Positions 45,535-52,840 of a stretch of DNA of 64,000 nucleotides are shown piece by piece (the stretch's first letter is position 1; the number at the start of each line of letters is the position of its first letter). The notes beneath the pieces are model-generated. The model was not told the DNA's origin. It saw only the letters and a list, made by a program, of their open reading frames with translations, and did not search any database. A program made the translations under genes and the position numbers. Origin of the DNA: Pseudarthrobacter sp. NamE2 (lineage in GTDB: Bacteria > Actinomycetota > Actinomycetes > Actinomycetales > Micrococcaceae); the NCBI RefSeq assembly GCF_005796205.1, contig NZ_VAHN01000001.1, positions 62,001 to 126,000 of the forward strand, in the 5' to 3' direction.

Positions 45535-47925
45535 ATGAAAATCGCCATCGTTGGAGGCGGCCCGGGCGGCCTGTACTTCGCAGCACTGATGAAGCAGCTG
45601 GACCCGTCCCACCAGATCACCCTCTGGGAACGCAACGCAGCAAACGACACCTTCGGGTTCGGCGTCGTCTTCTCGGATGAGACACTCGGCGGAATCGGCA
45701 ACGCGGACCCCGTCGTGGCTGAATACATGAGCCGCCGCTTTGCCCGCTGGTCCGACGTCGACGTCCACTTCGGCGGGCAGATGATCAGCGTCGGCGGCCA
45801 GGGCTTCGCAGCCATGAGCCGCAAGGAACTGCTGGAGCTGCTGCAGCGCCGGTGCATCGAACTCGACGTTGACGTCCGGTTCAGCACCCTGGCCCCTGCG
45901 GTAGAGGAACTCGAAGCCACCCACGACCTGGTGCTGGCCGCGGATGGTGTGAACTCCCAGATTCGCGCCAAGTACGCTGAGGCTTTTGGCCCTGACCTGG
46001 ATCCGCGCACCAACAAGTACATGTGGCTCGGTACGGACCAGGTGTTCGAGGCCTTCAAGTTCTTCGTGAAGGAAACCGAGTGGGGCGTCATGCAGATCCA
46101 CGGCTACCCCTACTCGGACGAAGGCTCCACCTTCATCGTCGAGATGCACGAAGATGTGTGGCATGCCGCAGGATTCGACGAGACCGCCGGTGAAGTGTTT
46201 CCCCCCGGCGTCTCCGATGAGAAAGCCATCGCCAAAATCCGTTCCATCTTTGCCGAGGAGCTGGCTGGCTACGAGGTTCTGTCCAACAACTCGAAGTGGC
46301 TGAACTTCAACACCGTCCGTAACCGCAGCTGGCGCAAGGACAACGTGGTGCTGCTCGGCGACGCCGCCCACACCGCGCACTTCTCCATCGGCTCCGGCAC
46401 TAAGCTGGCCATGGAGGACGCCCTCGCCCTGGCTGCGTGCCTTCACGAACATCGGGACCTGGAATCAGCGCTCTCTGCCTACGAGACTGAACGCCGCCCC
46501 GTTGTCGAATCCACCCAGCGCGCCGCCCAGGCATCCCTCGAATGGTTCGAACGGATTGGCCAGTACAAAGACCAGGACGCCACCCAGTTCGCCTTCAACC
46601 TGCTGACTCGCAGCCGCCGCATCACCCAGGAAAACCTGCGCCTGCGTGACCCGGAATTCGCCGCCGCGGTGGAGCGGCATTTCGCCCGGTCCCAGGGGCT
46701 TACCCAGACAGCGCCGGCCATGTTCCAGCCCTTCATCATCGGGGAACTGGAATTGAAGAACCGCGTTGTGGTGTCGCCCATGGACATGTACTCCGCAGTT
46801 GACGGTATCCCCGGCGACTTCCACAAAGTCCACCTCGGCTCCAAGGCCCTCGGTGGCGCCGGCTTGGTGATGACCGAAATGGTCTGCGTCTCCGAAGCAG
46901 GCCGCATCACCCCCGGATGCACCGGACTGTACACAGACGCCCAGCGGGACAGCTGGAAGGAAATCGTGGACTTCGTCCACAGCCAGTCCACCGCCAAGAT
47001 CGGCGCCCAGATCGGCCATTCCGGCCGCAAGGGCTCCACCAGGCTCATGTGGGAAGGCATCGACGAACCTCTGGAGGCTGGTAACTGGCAGGCGGTTGGC
47101 CCGTCTGCGGTCGCCTACGGCCCTCGGAACCAGGTCCCCCTGGAGCTGGACCGTGCCGGGATGGACGCAATCAAAGATGAGTTTGTCGCCGCCACGCTGC
47201 GGGCTGAGGAAGCAGGTTTCGACCTGCTGGAAGTGCACGCCGCCCACGGCTACCTGCTGTCCTCGTTCCTTTCGCCGGTTTCCAACCGGCGGACCGACGA
47301 GTACGGCGGCAGCTTGGAAAACCGGCTCCGGTTCCCCCTGGAGGTATTCGACGCCGTCCGTGCGGCTTGGCCTGCCAGCAAGCCGGTGACGGTGCGCATC
47401 TCCGCCACGGACTGGATCGACGGCGGCAACACATCCGACGATTCAGTCGAAATCGCCCGTGCTTTCGTTGCGCACGGCGCAGCGGGCCTGGATGTGTCCA
47501 CTGGGCAGGTCGCCAAGGAGGAAAAGCCGGCCTTCGGGCGCAGCTACCAAACGCCGTTTGCAGACCGCATCCGCCACGAAGTGGCCGCTCCGGCAGGCGC
47601 GGCCGTCATAGCCGTCGGCGCCATCTCCACCTACGACGACGTCAACTCCATCCTCCTCGCCGGCCGTGCCGACCTCATCGCGCTGGGCCGCACCCACCTG
47701 TACGACCCCCAATGGACCCTGCACGCCGCCGCCGAACAGGAATACCAAGGACCCGGCGCCCAGTGGATTTCACAGTTCCGGGCCGGCCGGCGCAAGCCGC
47801 CGAGCTCCCGCACTGACGCCGTACGTCCCCGCCTGTCCCTGCTGAAGGAACTGGATGCGGAAACCACCACACCTCATCTCCGCTGGACCCCTGCGTCCGC
47901 CGCTGCATCGGTCCTGGTGGAGTAG
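45535..47925 (+). CDS. 2-Aminobenzoyl-CoA monooxygenase/reductase or salicylyl-CoA 5-hydroxylase (two-domain)
   Basis: 796 residues in two parts. Residues 1 to about 390 are an FAD aromatic hydroxylase (KIAIVGGGPGGLYFAALMK, VLAADGVNSQIR, VVLLGDAAHTAHFSIGSGTK). Residues about 395-790 are an old-yellow-enzyme-type FMN oxidoreductase (FIIGELELKNRVVVSPMDMY, IGAQIGHSGRKGSTR, LLEVHAAHGYLLSSFLSP, DEYGGSLENRLRF). This fusion is known for 2-aminobenzoyl-CoA monooxygenase/reductase and for salicylyl-CoA 5-hydroxylase, which hydroxylate the CoA-activated ring at C5 and may reduce it. The sequence alone does not separate the two; the rest of the cluster leans to aminobenzoate. Confidence 0.92.
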   Translation: MKIAIVGGGPGGLYFAALMKQLDPSHQITLWERNAANDTFGFGVVFSDETLGGIGNADPVVAEYMSRRFARWSDVDVHFGGQMISVGGQGFAAMSRKELLELLQRRCIELDVDVRFSTLAPAVEELEATHDLVLAADGVNSQIRAKYAEAFGPDLDPRTNKYMWLGTDQVFEAFKFFVKETEWGVMQIHGYPYSDEGSTFIVEMHEDVWHAAGFDETAGEVFPPGVSDEKAIAKIRSIFAEELAGYEVLSNNSKWLNFNTVRNRSWRKDNVVLLGDAAHTAHFSIGSGTKLAMEDALALAACLHEHRDLESALSAYETERRPVVESTQRAAQASLEWFERIGQYKDQDATQFAFNLLTRSRRITQENLRLRDPEFAAAVERHFARSQGLTQTAPAMFQPFIIGELELKNRVVVSPMDMYSAVDGIPGDFHKVHLGSKALGGAGLVMTEMVCVSEAGRITPGCTGLYTDAQRDSWKEIVDFVHSQSTAKIGAQIGHSGRKGSTRLMWEGIDEPLEAGNWQAVGPSAVAYGPRNQVPLELDRAGMDAIKDEFVAATLRAEEAGFDLLEVHAAHGYLLSSFLSPVSNRRTDEYGGSLENRLRFPLEVFDAVRAAWPASKPVTVRISATDWIDGGNTSDDSVEIARAFVAHGAAGLDVSTGQVAKEEKPAFGRSYQTPFADRIRHEVAAPAGAAVIAVGAISTYDDVNSILLAGRADLIALGRTHLYDPQWTLHAAAEQEYQGPGAQWISQFRAGRRKPPSSRTDAVRPRLSLLKELDAETTTPHLRWTPASAAASVLVE

Positions 47926-47927
47926 CC

Positions 47928-49301
47928 ATGGCCGCCGCACCGGTTACCAGTTGGAGCGTGCCCAAGCGCAGCACCGGCGTTGTTCTGTTCTGCTGCTGGC
48001 TTGCCATCCTCGCGGAGGGCTACGACGTCGGTGTGCTCGGCGCCGTCCTGCCTGCCCTTGCCGACTACAAGGAATGGAACCTGAGTCCGCTTGCCCTAGG
48101 TGGCCTGGGCTCTTACGCCTTGATCGGAATGCTGATCGGCGCGCTGTTCATCGGCACGCTCAGCGACCTGGTTGGCCGCAAAAAAATGCTGCTGGCCTCG
48201 ATGGCCATCTTCACCCTGACCCAGGCTGGGGCAGCATGGGCTCCCACCCCTGAACTTTTTGGCCTGTTCCGTCTCGTCGGAGGGCTGGGCATGGGTGGTG
48301 TCATCCCGGTGGCAGCGGCGTTAACCATCGAATATTCGGCCCCGAACAAGCGCTCCTTCAATTACGGGCTCATGTACTCCGGCTACTCGCTGGGCATCGT
48401 AGCTGCCGCGTTGGCCGCTTTGTTCGTCCTTCCGCTCGGCGGGTGGCGTGCCGTGATCGCCATTGGTGCCGCACCGGTAGTGCTCCTGCCCGTCATCTGG
48501 AAGCTTCTTCCCGAATCGCTGGAGTACCTCGAGTCCAAGGGCCGCAGGGCCGAAGCAAAGGCGCTGGCCGCCAAGCTTAAAATCTCCGACTACACTCCGG
48601 TGGCAGCACCAGCAGCGACTAGTGCGGTGACAGAACCTTGGTGGAGGACCATCACCACCATGTTCTCCCGCAAGTACCTGCGGTCCACAGTCTTCTTTTG
48701 GATTTCGCTGTTCTGCGGACTGGTCCTTGTTTACGGACTTAATACCTGGCTGCCGAGCATCATGAAGAAGGCCGGTTACGATCTCGGCTCGTCCCTTACC
48801 TTCCTGCTGGTCTTCAGCCTTGCGTCTGCCATCGGCGGACTCCTCCTCGGCCGCGCCGCAGACAAGTACGGCAAGAAGCTCATCCTGGTGGTGTTCTACA
48901 TTCTTGGCGGCTTGGGCATCATGCTGTTGGTCTTCCCGAACACCATGGTGGTCAACCTGCTGTTCGTCGCATTCGCAGGCGTAGGTTCCATCTCCACGTC
49001 CCTGGTTTTGACCGGTTACATTGCCGATTACTATCCAGCCAAGGTCCGTGGCACTGCCACTGGGTGGGCCTTAAGCTTCGCCCGGTTGGGCGCCATCTCC
49101 GGCCCCCTGATCGGTGGCTGGATCGCTGGTTCAAGACTGCCGTTTGAGGCCAACTTCGCGATATTCGCCGGAATCGCGGTGCTTGCAGCGACGGCGGTAG
49201 CGATGATTCCCAAGCCGCAACCTGAGCCGTGGGTCCTTTCAAATACTGCCGACGGCGATCCAGACGAAGAGGTGGCCGGGATCGGCGCACTAAGAGAATA
49301 A
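47928..49301 (+). CDS. MFS transporter, aromatic acid:H+ symporter (AAHS) family
   Basis: 457 residues, twelve membrane segments. AAHS hallmarks: CCWLAILAEGYDVGVLGAVL with the DG/YD motif in helix 1, GTLSDLVGRKKMLLASM and GRAADKYGKKLIL. Relatives import 4-hydroxybenzoate, protocatechuate, gentisate or benzoate. It starts 2 bp after the monooxygenase stop and closes the operon, consistent with uptake of anthranilate or salicylate. Weakly hydrophilic C-terminal tail. Confidence 0.93.
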   Translation: MAAAPVTSWSVPKRSTGVVLFCCWLAILAEGYDVGVLGAVLPALADYKEWNLSPLALGGLGSYALIGMLIGALFIGTLSDLVGRKKMLLASMAIFTLTQAGAAWAPTPELFGLFRLVGGLGMGGVIPVAAALTIEYSAPNKRSFNYGLMYSGYSLGIVAAALAALFVLPLGGWRAVIAIGAAPVVLLPVIWKLLPESLEYLESKGRRAEAKALAAKLKISDYTPVAAPAATSAVTEPWWRTITTMFSRKYLRSTVFFWISLFCGLVLVYGLNTWLPSIMKKAGYDLGSSLTFLLVFSLASAIGGLLLGRAADKYGKKLILVVFYILGGLGIMLLVFPNTMVVNLLFVAFAGVGSISTSLVLTGYIADYYPAKVRGTATGWALSFARLGAISGPLIGGWIAGSRLPFEANFAIFAGIAVLAATAVAMIPKPQPEPWVLSNTADGDPDEEVAGIGALRE

Positions 49302-49422
49302 TGGGTCGCCAGCACAATTAGGGCACGTCTCTTGGAGCTCCAGATGACGCCCCTCCCAACGCCGGCACGATGGCCACGTTCGGCACAGTCACCCCCGGCG
49401 CACGTTTCGTAGGGAGAATCAA

Positions 49423-49458
49423 CGGCACAGCCCTGACTACGTCGTCAGGGCTGTGCCG
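49423..49458 (+). terminator. Hairpin between the AAHS permease gene and adk
   Basis: A perfect 15-bp stem (49423-49437 with 49444-49458) and a 6-nt loop. There is no T-run on the plus strand, so it may be a terminator for the preceding operon or a leader structure of adk. The rest of the 216-bp gap has no gene; AATTAGGGCAC at 49316-49326 is the reverse complement of GTGCCCTAAT found at 50224-50233 and 13350-13359. Confidence 0.6.
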
Positions 49459-49517
49459 AGTCTGCCTGGCGGGACCATGTTCTGCACTACCACTAACAAC
49501 CTCAAAGGGGTTTTGTC

Positions 49518-50099
49518 ATGACCAGAATGTTGATCATTGGACCTCCCGGTTCCGGCAAGGGAACCCAGGCGGAGCGGATCTCTAAGCAACTTGGCATCGT
49601 TGCAATCTCTACAGGCGCCATCTTTCGTGCCAACGTTAAGGGTCAGACCCCTCTTGGCCTGACAGCCCAGAAGTACCTGGACGCCGGTGACTTCGTTCCT
49701 GACAGCGTAACCAACAAGATGGTGCGCCACCGCATCAGCGAGGCCGACGCAAAAAGCGGCTTTATGCTGGACGGTTACCCCCGGACCGTTGCCCAGGTGG
49801 ACTATCTGGACCTGATCCTCGCTGAAAGGGATCGGAAGCTCGACGTCGTCCTGGAGCTGAGCGCCGACAATGAAGAGCTCGTTGCCCGCCTGCTTGGTCG
49901 GGCGAAGGAAACGGGGCGCTCGGACGATAACGAAGCCGTCATTCGGCACCGCTTGGACCTCTACAACGAGCAGACCGAAGCGGTTGTCGCACGGTATGCC
50001 CGGCGCGGCATCCTGACCCAAGTCCATGGCAGTGGCGGCATCGACGATGTCACCCAGCGCGTCCTCTATTCCTTGGGCAGGTTTGTCGGAGTCTCTTAG
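49518..50099 (+). CDS. Adenylate kinase (probable extra copy)
   Basis: 193 residues. P-loop GPPGSGKGTQ (residues 8-17), NMP-binding ISTGAIFRANV, LDGYPRTVAQVD, and a short LID (RLLGRAKETGRSDDN) without zinc cysteines, as in actinobacterial Adk. The housekeeping adk of actinobacteria normally lies in the secY-adk-map region, so this is probably a second copy. AMP-forming CoA ligases upstream produce AMP, which this enzyme would recycle to ADP. AAAGGGG precedes the ATG. Confidence 0.9.
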   Translation: MTRMLIIGPPGSGKGTQAERISKQLGIVAISTGAIFRANVKGQTPLGLTAQKYLDAGDFVPDSVTNKMVRHRISEADAKSGFMLDGYPRTVAQVDYLDLILAERDRKLDVVLELSADNEELVARLLGRAKETGRSDDNEAVIRHRLDLYNEQTEAVVARYARRGILTQVHGSGGIDDVTQRVLYSLGRFVGVS

Positions 50100-50250
50100 T
50101 ACGGTTCCCGCCGGCGATGGCAGGAACTGGCATCGCCGCTGGCAGAAGGATCAACCTTCCGGGTGCCGCGACTCAGGACAACTGATTCTGGCCTCACGAC
50201 ATATAAATCCCCCGACATAGGAAGTGCCCTAATGCGGGACATTAGCCCCG

Positions 50251-50287
50251 GTGAAAGTGCTGGCTTGACGTGAGCCAGCACTTTCAC
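50251..50287. terminator. Bidirectional terminator between adk and the hot-dog thioesterase
   Basis: A perfect 15-bp stem, GTGAAAGTGCTGGCT (50251-50265) with 50273-50287, and a 7-nt loop between convergent genes; the plus strand continues GGGTTTCCTTACG. Confidence 0.8.
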
Positions 50288-50300
50288 GGGTTTCCTTACG

Positions 50301-50789
50301 TTAAAAATCTTTCGGGTCAACATGTCCTGTATGGCCTGCCCGGGAATGAGCCTCCGCCCCGGGCCGATGGGGGAGTGCTACGGCTTGGACGACGGCGACC
50401 GGCCAAGGCTGGGCTTTGGCCGAACCGGGCGGTACATGAGCAACCGTTACTGTTCCGAAAGCGGCCACGGCTCCTGCCAGGCCATCGTGCTGATGCCCGT
50501 AAACCTCAAAGGCGTAGGTCATGGACGTTCTGCCCAGCTTGGAGATGCCTACCGTCGCCGTAATCCTCTGCCCGAACCACAGCTTGGCCTTGAAGTGGAT
50601 TTCCTGGTGAACGCGGGGAACACTCGGGAAGTAGTCGGGCAGCTTGAGGGTATGAAGGAACAGCTCCGCCTCGGCGGACTCCACCCAGCGCATCACTGCC
50701 GAATTGTGCTGGTGCCCGGAAGCATCCGTGTCCACCCACTCAACAGTGCGTTCTACGCTGGCACGGGGGTTTGCTCGGGACAAATCCAC
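50301..50789 (-). CDS. Hot-dog fold thioesterase (4-hydroxybenzoyl-CoA thioesterase type)
   Basis: 162 residues from GTG 50789 (AGAGGAG upstream). Signature VEWVDTDASGHQHNSAVMRW, with the catalytic aspartate region of the 4HBT family, then SVPRVHQEIHFKAKLWFGQ. The C-terminal 25 residues are low-complexity and less conserved. A second aryl-CoA thioesterase of the region; transcribed away from the peptide gene, with operator site c in its promoter. Confidence 0.85.
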   Translation of the reverse strand: MDLSRANPRASVERTVEWVDTDASGHQHNSAVMRWVESAEAELFLHTLKLPDYFPSVPRVHQEIHFKAKLWFGQRITATVGISKLGRTSMTYAFEVYGHQHDGLAGAVAAFGTVTVAHVPPGSAKAQPWPVAVVQAVALPHRPGAEAHSRAGHTGHVDPKDF

Positions 50790-50818
50790 GGCGGACTCCT
50801 CTTGGTGTCGGGTCTCTG

Positions 50819-50846
50819 AATATAACAGAGCGTGACGTACGTAAAC
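50819..50846 (-). promoter_or_regulatory. Thioesterase promoter with operator site c
   Basis: TGACGTACGTAAAC (50833-50846) lies just upstream of a likely minus-strand -10 box TATATT (complement of 50819-50824), thus over the expected -35 region of the thioesterase promoter. The centre GTAC is palindromic. Confidence 0.5.
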
Positions 50847-50874
50847 CCAAGTGCATAATCTTCATATGTCCGAC

Positions 50875-50906
50875 TATTTACGATCGTAAATATAACAATA
50901 TATACT
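50875..50906 (+). promoter_or_regulatory. Promoter of the double-glycine peptide gene with operator site d
   Basis: TATTTACGATCGTAAATA (50875-50892) is a perfect 18-bp palindrome containing the half-sites TTTACG and CGTAAA seen in sites a-c. A plausible -35 TTACGA (50878-50883) lies inside it, with the -10 TATACT at 50901-50906, 17 bp apart. A repressor bound there would block the promoter of the peptide gene that starts at 50963. Confidence 0.6.
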
Positions 50907-50962
50907 GTAGCAAGGTGCACGCATGGCGGACACTACAAGTGACTCTTCGCTAGGAGACAAAG

Positions 50963-51103
50963 ATGTCTGGTTCACACTCTGAGGAGACTAAGGAAAATGC
51001 GCAGGAACTGTGCATCGGCGCCCTACTCGACGAAGAGTTCCGATCCGTGTTCGGAGGCACGACCCCGGTCGCTACGCCGTGGGTCGGCCTGAACTTTAAG
51101 TAG
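50963..51103 (+). CDS. Small peptide with double-glycine leader (putative secreted or modified peptide precursor)
   Basis: 46 codons, too short for routine calling. ATG 50963 follows AGGAGACAAAG, a strong ribosome binding site, and a TAG lies just upstream in frame, fixing the start. Residues 21-32, LLDEEFRSVFGG, match the double-glycine leader consensus at every key place (L-12, E-8, hydrophobic -7 and -4, GG at -2/-1). Cleavage after G32 would give the 14-residue core TTPVATPWVGLNFK, with three Thr, two Pro, one Trp and no Cys. Such leaders are cut by C39-peptidase transporters or serve RiPP enzymes. No such gene is intact nearby. I do not recognise the family. Confidence 0.6.
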   Translation: MSGSHSEETKENAQELCIGALLDEEFRSVFGGTTPVATPWVGLNFK

Positions 51104-51260
51104 GTTATTCTTCATCTTCGCCGCGGCATGACAGCATCTTCGAGCGAGTTATCCTGCGTCGCGGCCCGCTGTGAGCGAAGCGAGGGCGTCATAAGCGTAT
51201 TCGGACGAAAGGTTTAGCTGCTACCGCCGGAGCAGGCGGGTGCCTGGGTTAGGAGAATTT

Positions 51261-51305
51261 ATGTCTTGCTTGTCCGACAGCTTCCTTGAACGCCAACGCC
51301 GATAA
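51261..51305 (+). pseudogene. 5' stub of a gene cut at the ACGGATATTCCGT repeat
   Basis: ATG 51261 has an excellent ribosome binding site (AGGAGAATTT), yet the frame MSCLSDSFLERQRR stops at 51303-51305, the stop codon being part of the repeated sequence GATAACGGATATTCCGT. The simplest reading is that a longer gene downstream of the peptide gene was truncated by insertion or recombination at this repeat. Function unknown. Confidence 0.45.
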
Positions 51306-51320
51306 CGGATATTCCGTCAA
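51298..51320. repeat. Palindrome ACGGATATTCCGT with flanks, copy 2
   Basis: ACGGATATTCCGT at 51305-51317, with similar flanks on both sides, matches the copy abutting the resolvase remnant at 28432-28444. Similarity continues loosely downstream (GAGGG...GGGGTGC in both). Confidence 0.65.
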
Positions 51321-51409
51321 GTAGCTGAGGGAACAGGATGGGGTGCGCTGCCTACTTCGGGAGTCTTGGGTCGAATTCCATCTAGAAGCAGCCTCGTAGG
51401 AGGGAGTGG

Positions 51410-51468
51410 GAGCCGGCGACCGCTGGGGGAGGCGTCGTGGTCTCAGGCGACGCCCTCGCCGCCGGCTC
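51410..51468. terminator. Nested hairpin between repeat copy 2 and the small membrane protein gene
   Basis: An outer stem GAGCCGGCG (51410-51418 with 51460-51468) encloses an inner stem GGCGTCG (51431-51437 with 51448-51454). No T-run on either strand; possibly a terminator or an RNA structure. Confidence 0.4.
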
Positions 51469-51559
51469 GGCTCACTACGCTATAGCCGGCGCCTGAGCGG
51501 CACCTGAGTATCGGGTACCCGTTTCAGCAGATGGGGGACACGCAGGTAGGCTCCAGTGG

Positions 51560-51904
51560 ATGGGGGAGACGTTGCTGCGCATAAGGCCGTCCGGGTGGCT
51601 GTCGTTAACCATGCTGTCCGCGTTCCTGCTGGTCATGGTCTTCTTCCAAGGGCTATCCGCCGGCGGGCTCGACGTCGCGGAGGCGTGCGAGTTGAGTGGC
51701 CACCTGTATGACCATGAATACCGCAGCCAGCAAGCGCATGAGCAGCTCCAGATGTTCCCGCTGACCACCAAGTGCAACGCCGAGTACGACCTGGTCCCTC
51801 CGTGGATCAACCCCGTGCTGGCGGTTTTGGCCCTCCTCACCGTGGCGTGCTTCGTGGCCATGCTGGCCGCTCTGATCCGCCGCGAGAGCCTGCTCCGAGG
51901 ATGA
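51560..51904 (+). CDS. Small membrane protein of unknown function
   Basis: 114 residues with two hydrophobic segments (LSLTMLSAFLLVMVFFQGL and PVLAVLALLTVACFVAMLAALI) joined by an exported loop of about 50 residues holding two cysteines (EACELSG, TTKCNAE) that could form a disulfide. I do not recognise the family. Stands alone downstream of the peptide region. Confidence 0.6.
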   Translation: MGETLLRIRPSGWLSLTMLSAFLLVMVFFQGLSAGGLDVAEACELSGHLYDHEYRSQQAHEQLQMFPLTTKCNAEYDLVPPWINPVLAVLALLTVACFVAMLAALIRRESLLRG

Positions 51905-51991
51905 CGCCCGAGGGAATTTCGGCCTCCCCCCGGCTGTAACACCTACTGCTGTTTGGCCCCCGGTACGTTCAGGGTAAGCCGCGTCCGGAAG

Positions 51992-52840
51992 TTACGAGAA
52001 TGCCACGACGGCGTCGATCTGAACGCGGGCGCCAAAGGGCAGTCCGGCGACCTGAAGGGTGGTGCGAGCCGGAAATGGTTCGGGGAATCGACGGGCGTAG
52101 GCGGCGTTGATGACGTGGAAGTCGTCGTAGTCGGTTAGGTAGATAGTGGTGCTCAGGACATTGGCCAGTGAAAGCCCGACTTCGCCGAGCAGCGTTTCCA
52201 GATTGGTCAGCATGGCCTCGCACTGGTTCTCCACATCTGGGGAATCCAGACTTCCGTCGTCGGGGTTCTGTCCGATGATCCCTGCTGTGTAGCCGATTTT
52301 CCCGTGCCGGACAAAGTGTGAAAAGGGCGCTGGAGATTGGTAGAGGCTGGGGCTGAAGTGGTGGCCGGACACGCCTTCTTCCGGTTCAGGCTTTTTGAAC
52401 CCCGGCGTTTGTACCCGCTCCTCAACCGGCGCGAGCTCCTGGAAGAGGGTCACCTGAAGCCCGGCCGGCGCAGCCAGCCGTGAGTTCAGCGACCGCCAAG
52501 GGGTTTCCCGCGGCGTGGCAATCAGTTCGGCCCCCGCCTCAACAAGCCTGGCCGTCACTGCCTCCGTGTCCTCCACTTCGAAGGCGACCCGGAGCCTAGC
52601 GCTCGGCTGGCCCTCCGCTTCCACCCGGTCGATGAGCCGCACCTGGGCAGGGTTGGACAGTTCGAGGGTGGCCCGGCCGGCATCGAGGATCGTAACGCGG
52701 GCGTCACCCTCTCCTTCATAGGCTTCCTCCTCGGGCAGCCCCAGCACGTCGCGGTAGAAGGCCAAGGCCTTGTCGTAGTCCTCGGCCTGGACAACGAGGC
52801 GCAACTGACGGACAGGGGCCGCGGCTTTGTCGGTGCTCAT
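51992..52840 (-). CDS. Fusion of a VOC/glyoxalase-type domain and a RidA-type domain
   Basis: 282 residues. The N-terminal ~125 residues are a vicinal-oxygen-chelate domain (RQLRLVVQAEDYDKALAFYR, DARVTILDAGRATLELSNP, ARLRVAFEVEDTEAVTARL). A linker leads to a RidA domain from about residue 155 (GKIGYTAGIIGQNPDDGSL, LETLLGEVGLSLANVLSTTIYL, QVAGLPFGARVQIDAVVAF). I know both families well separately but not as a common fusion. ATG 52840 overlaps the stop of the upstream NmrA-like gene by 4 bp. Confidence 0.88.
   Translation of the reverse strand: MSTDKAAAPVRQLRLVVQAEDYDKALAFYRDVLGLPEEEAYEGEGDARVTILDAGRATLELSNPAQVRLIDRVEAEGQPSARLRVAFEVEDTEAVTARLVEAGAELIATPRETPWRSLNSRLAAPAGLQVTLFQELAPVEERVQTPGFKKPEPEEGVSGHHFSPSLYQSPAPFSHFVRHGKIGYTAGIIGQNPDDGSLDSPDVENQCEAMLTNLETLLGEVGLSLANVLSTTIYLTDYDDFHVINAAYARRFPEPFPARTTLQVAGLPFGARVQIDAVVAFS

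Noticed and set aside
43863..47925. Calling the ligase/monooxygenase pair a salicylate pathway outright
   Set aside because: The same two-gene arrangement serves salicylyl-CoA and 2-aminobenzoyl-CoA routes. RidA and the isatin-type upstream genes favour aminobenzoate, but the sequence does not settle it, so both names are kept.
50923..50982. 19-codon frame starting at ATG 50923, overlapping the peptide gene in another frame
   Set aside because: No ribosome binding site and it overlaps the better supported start at 50963.
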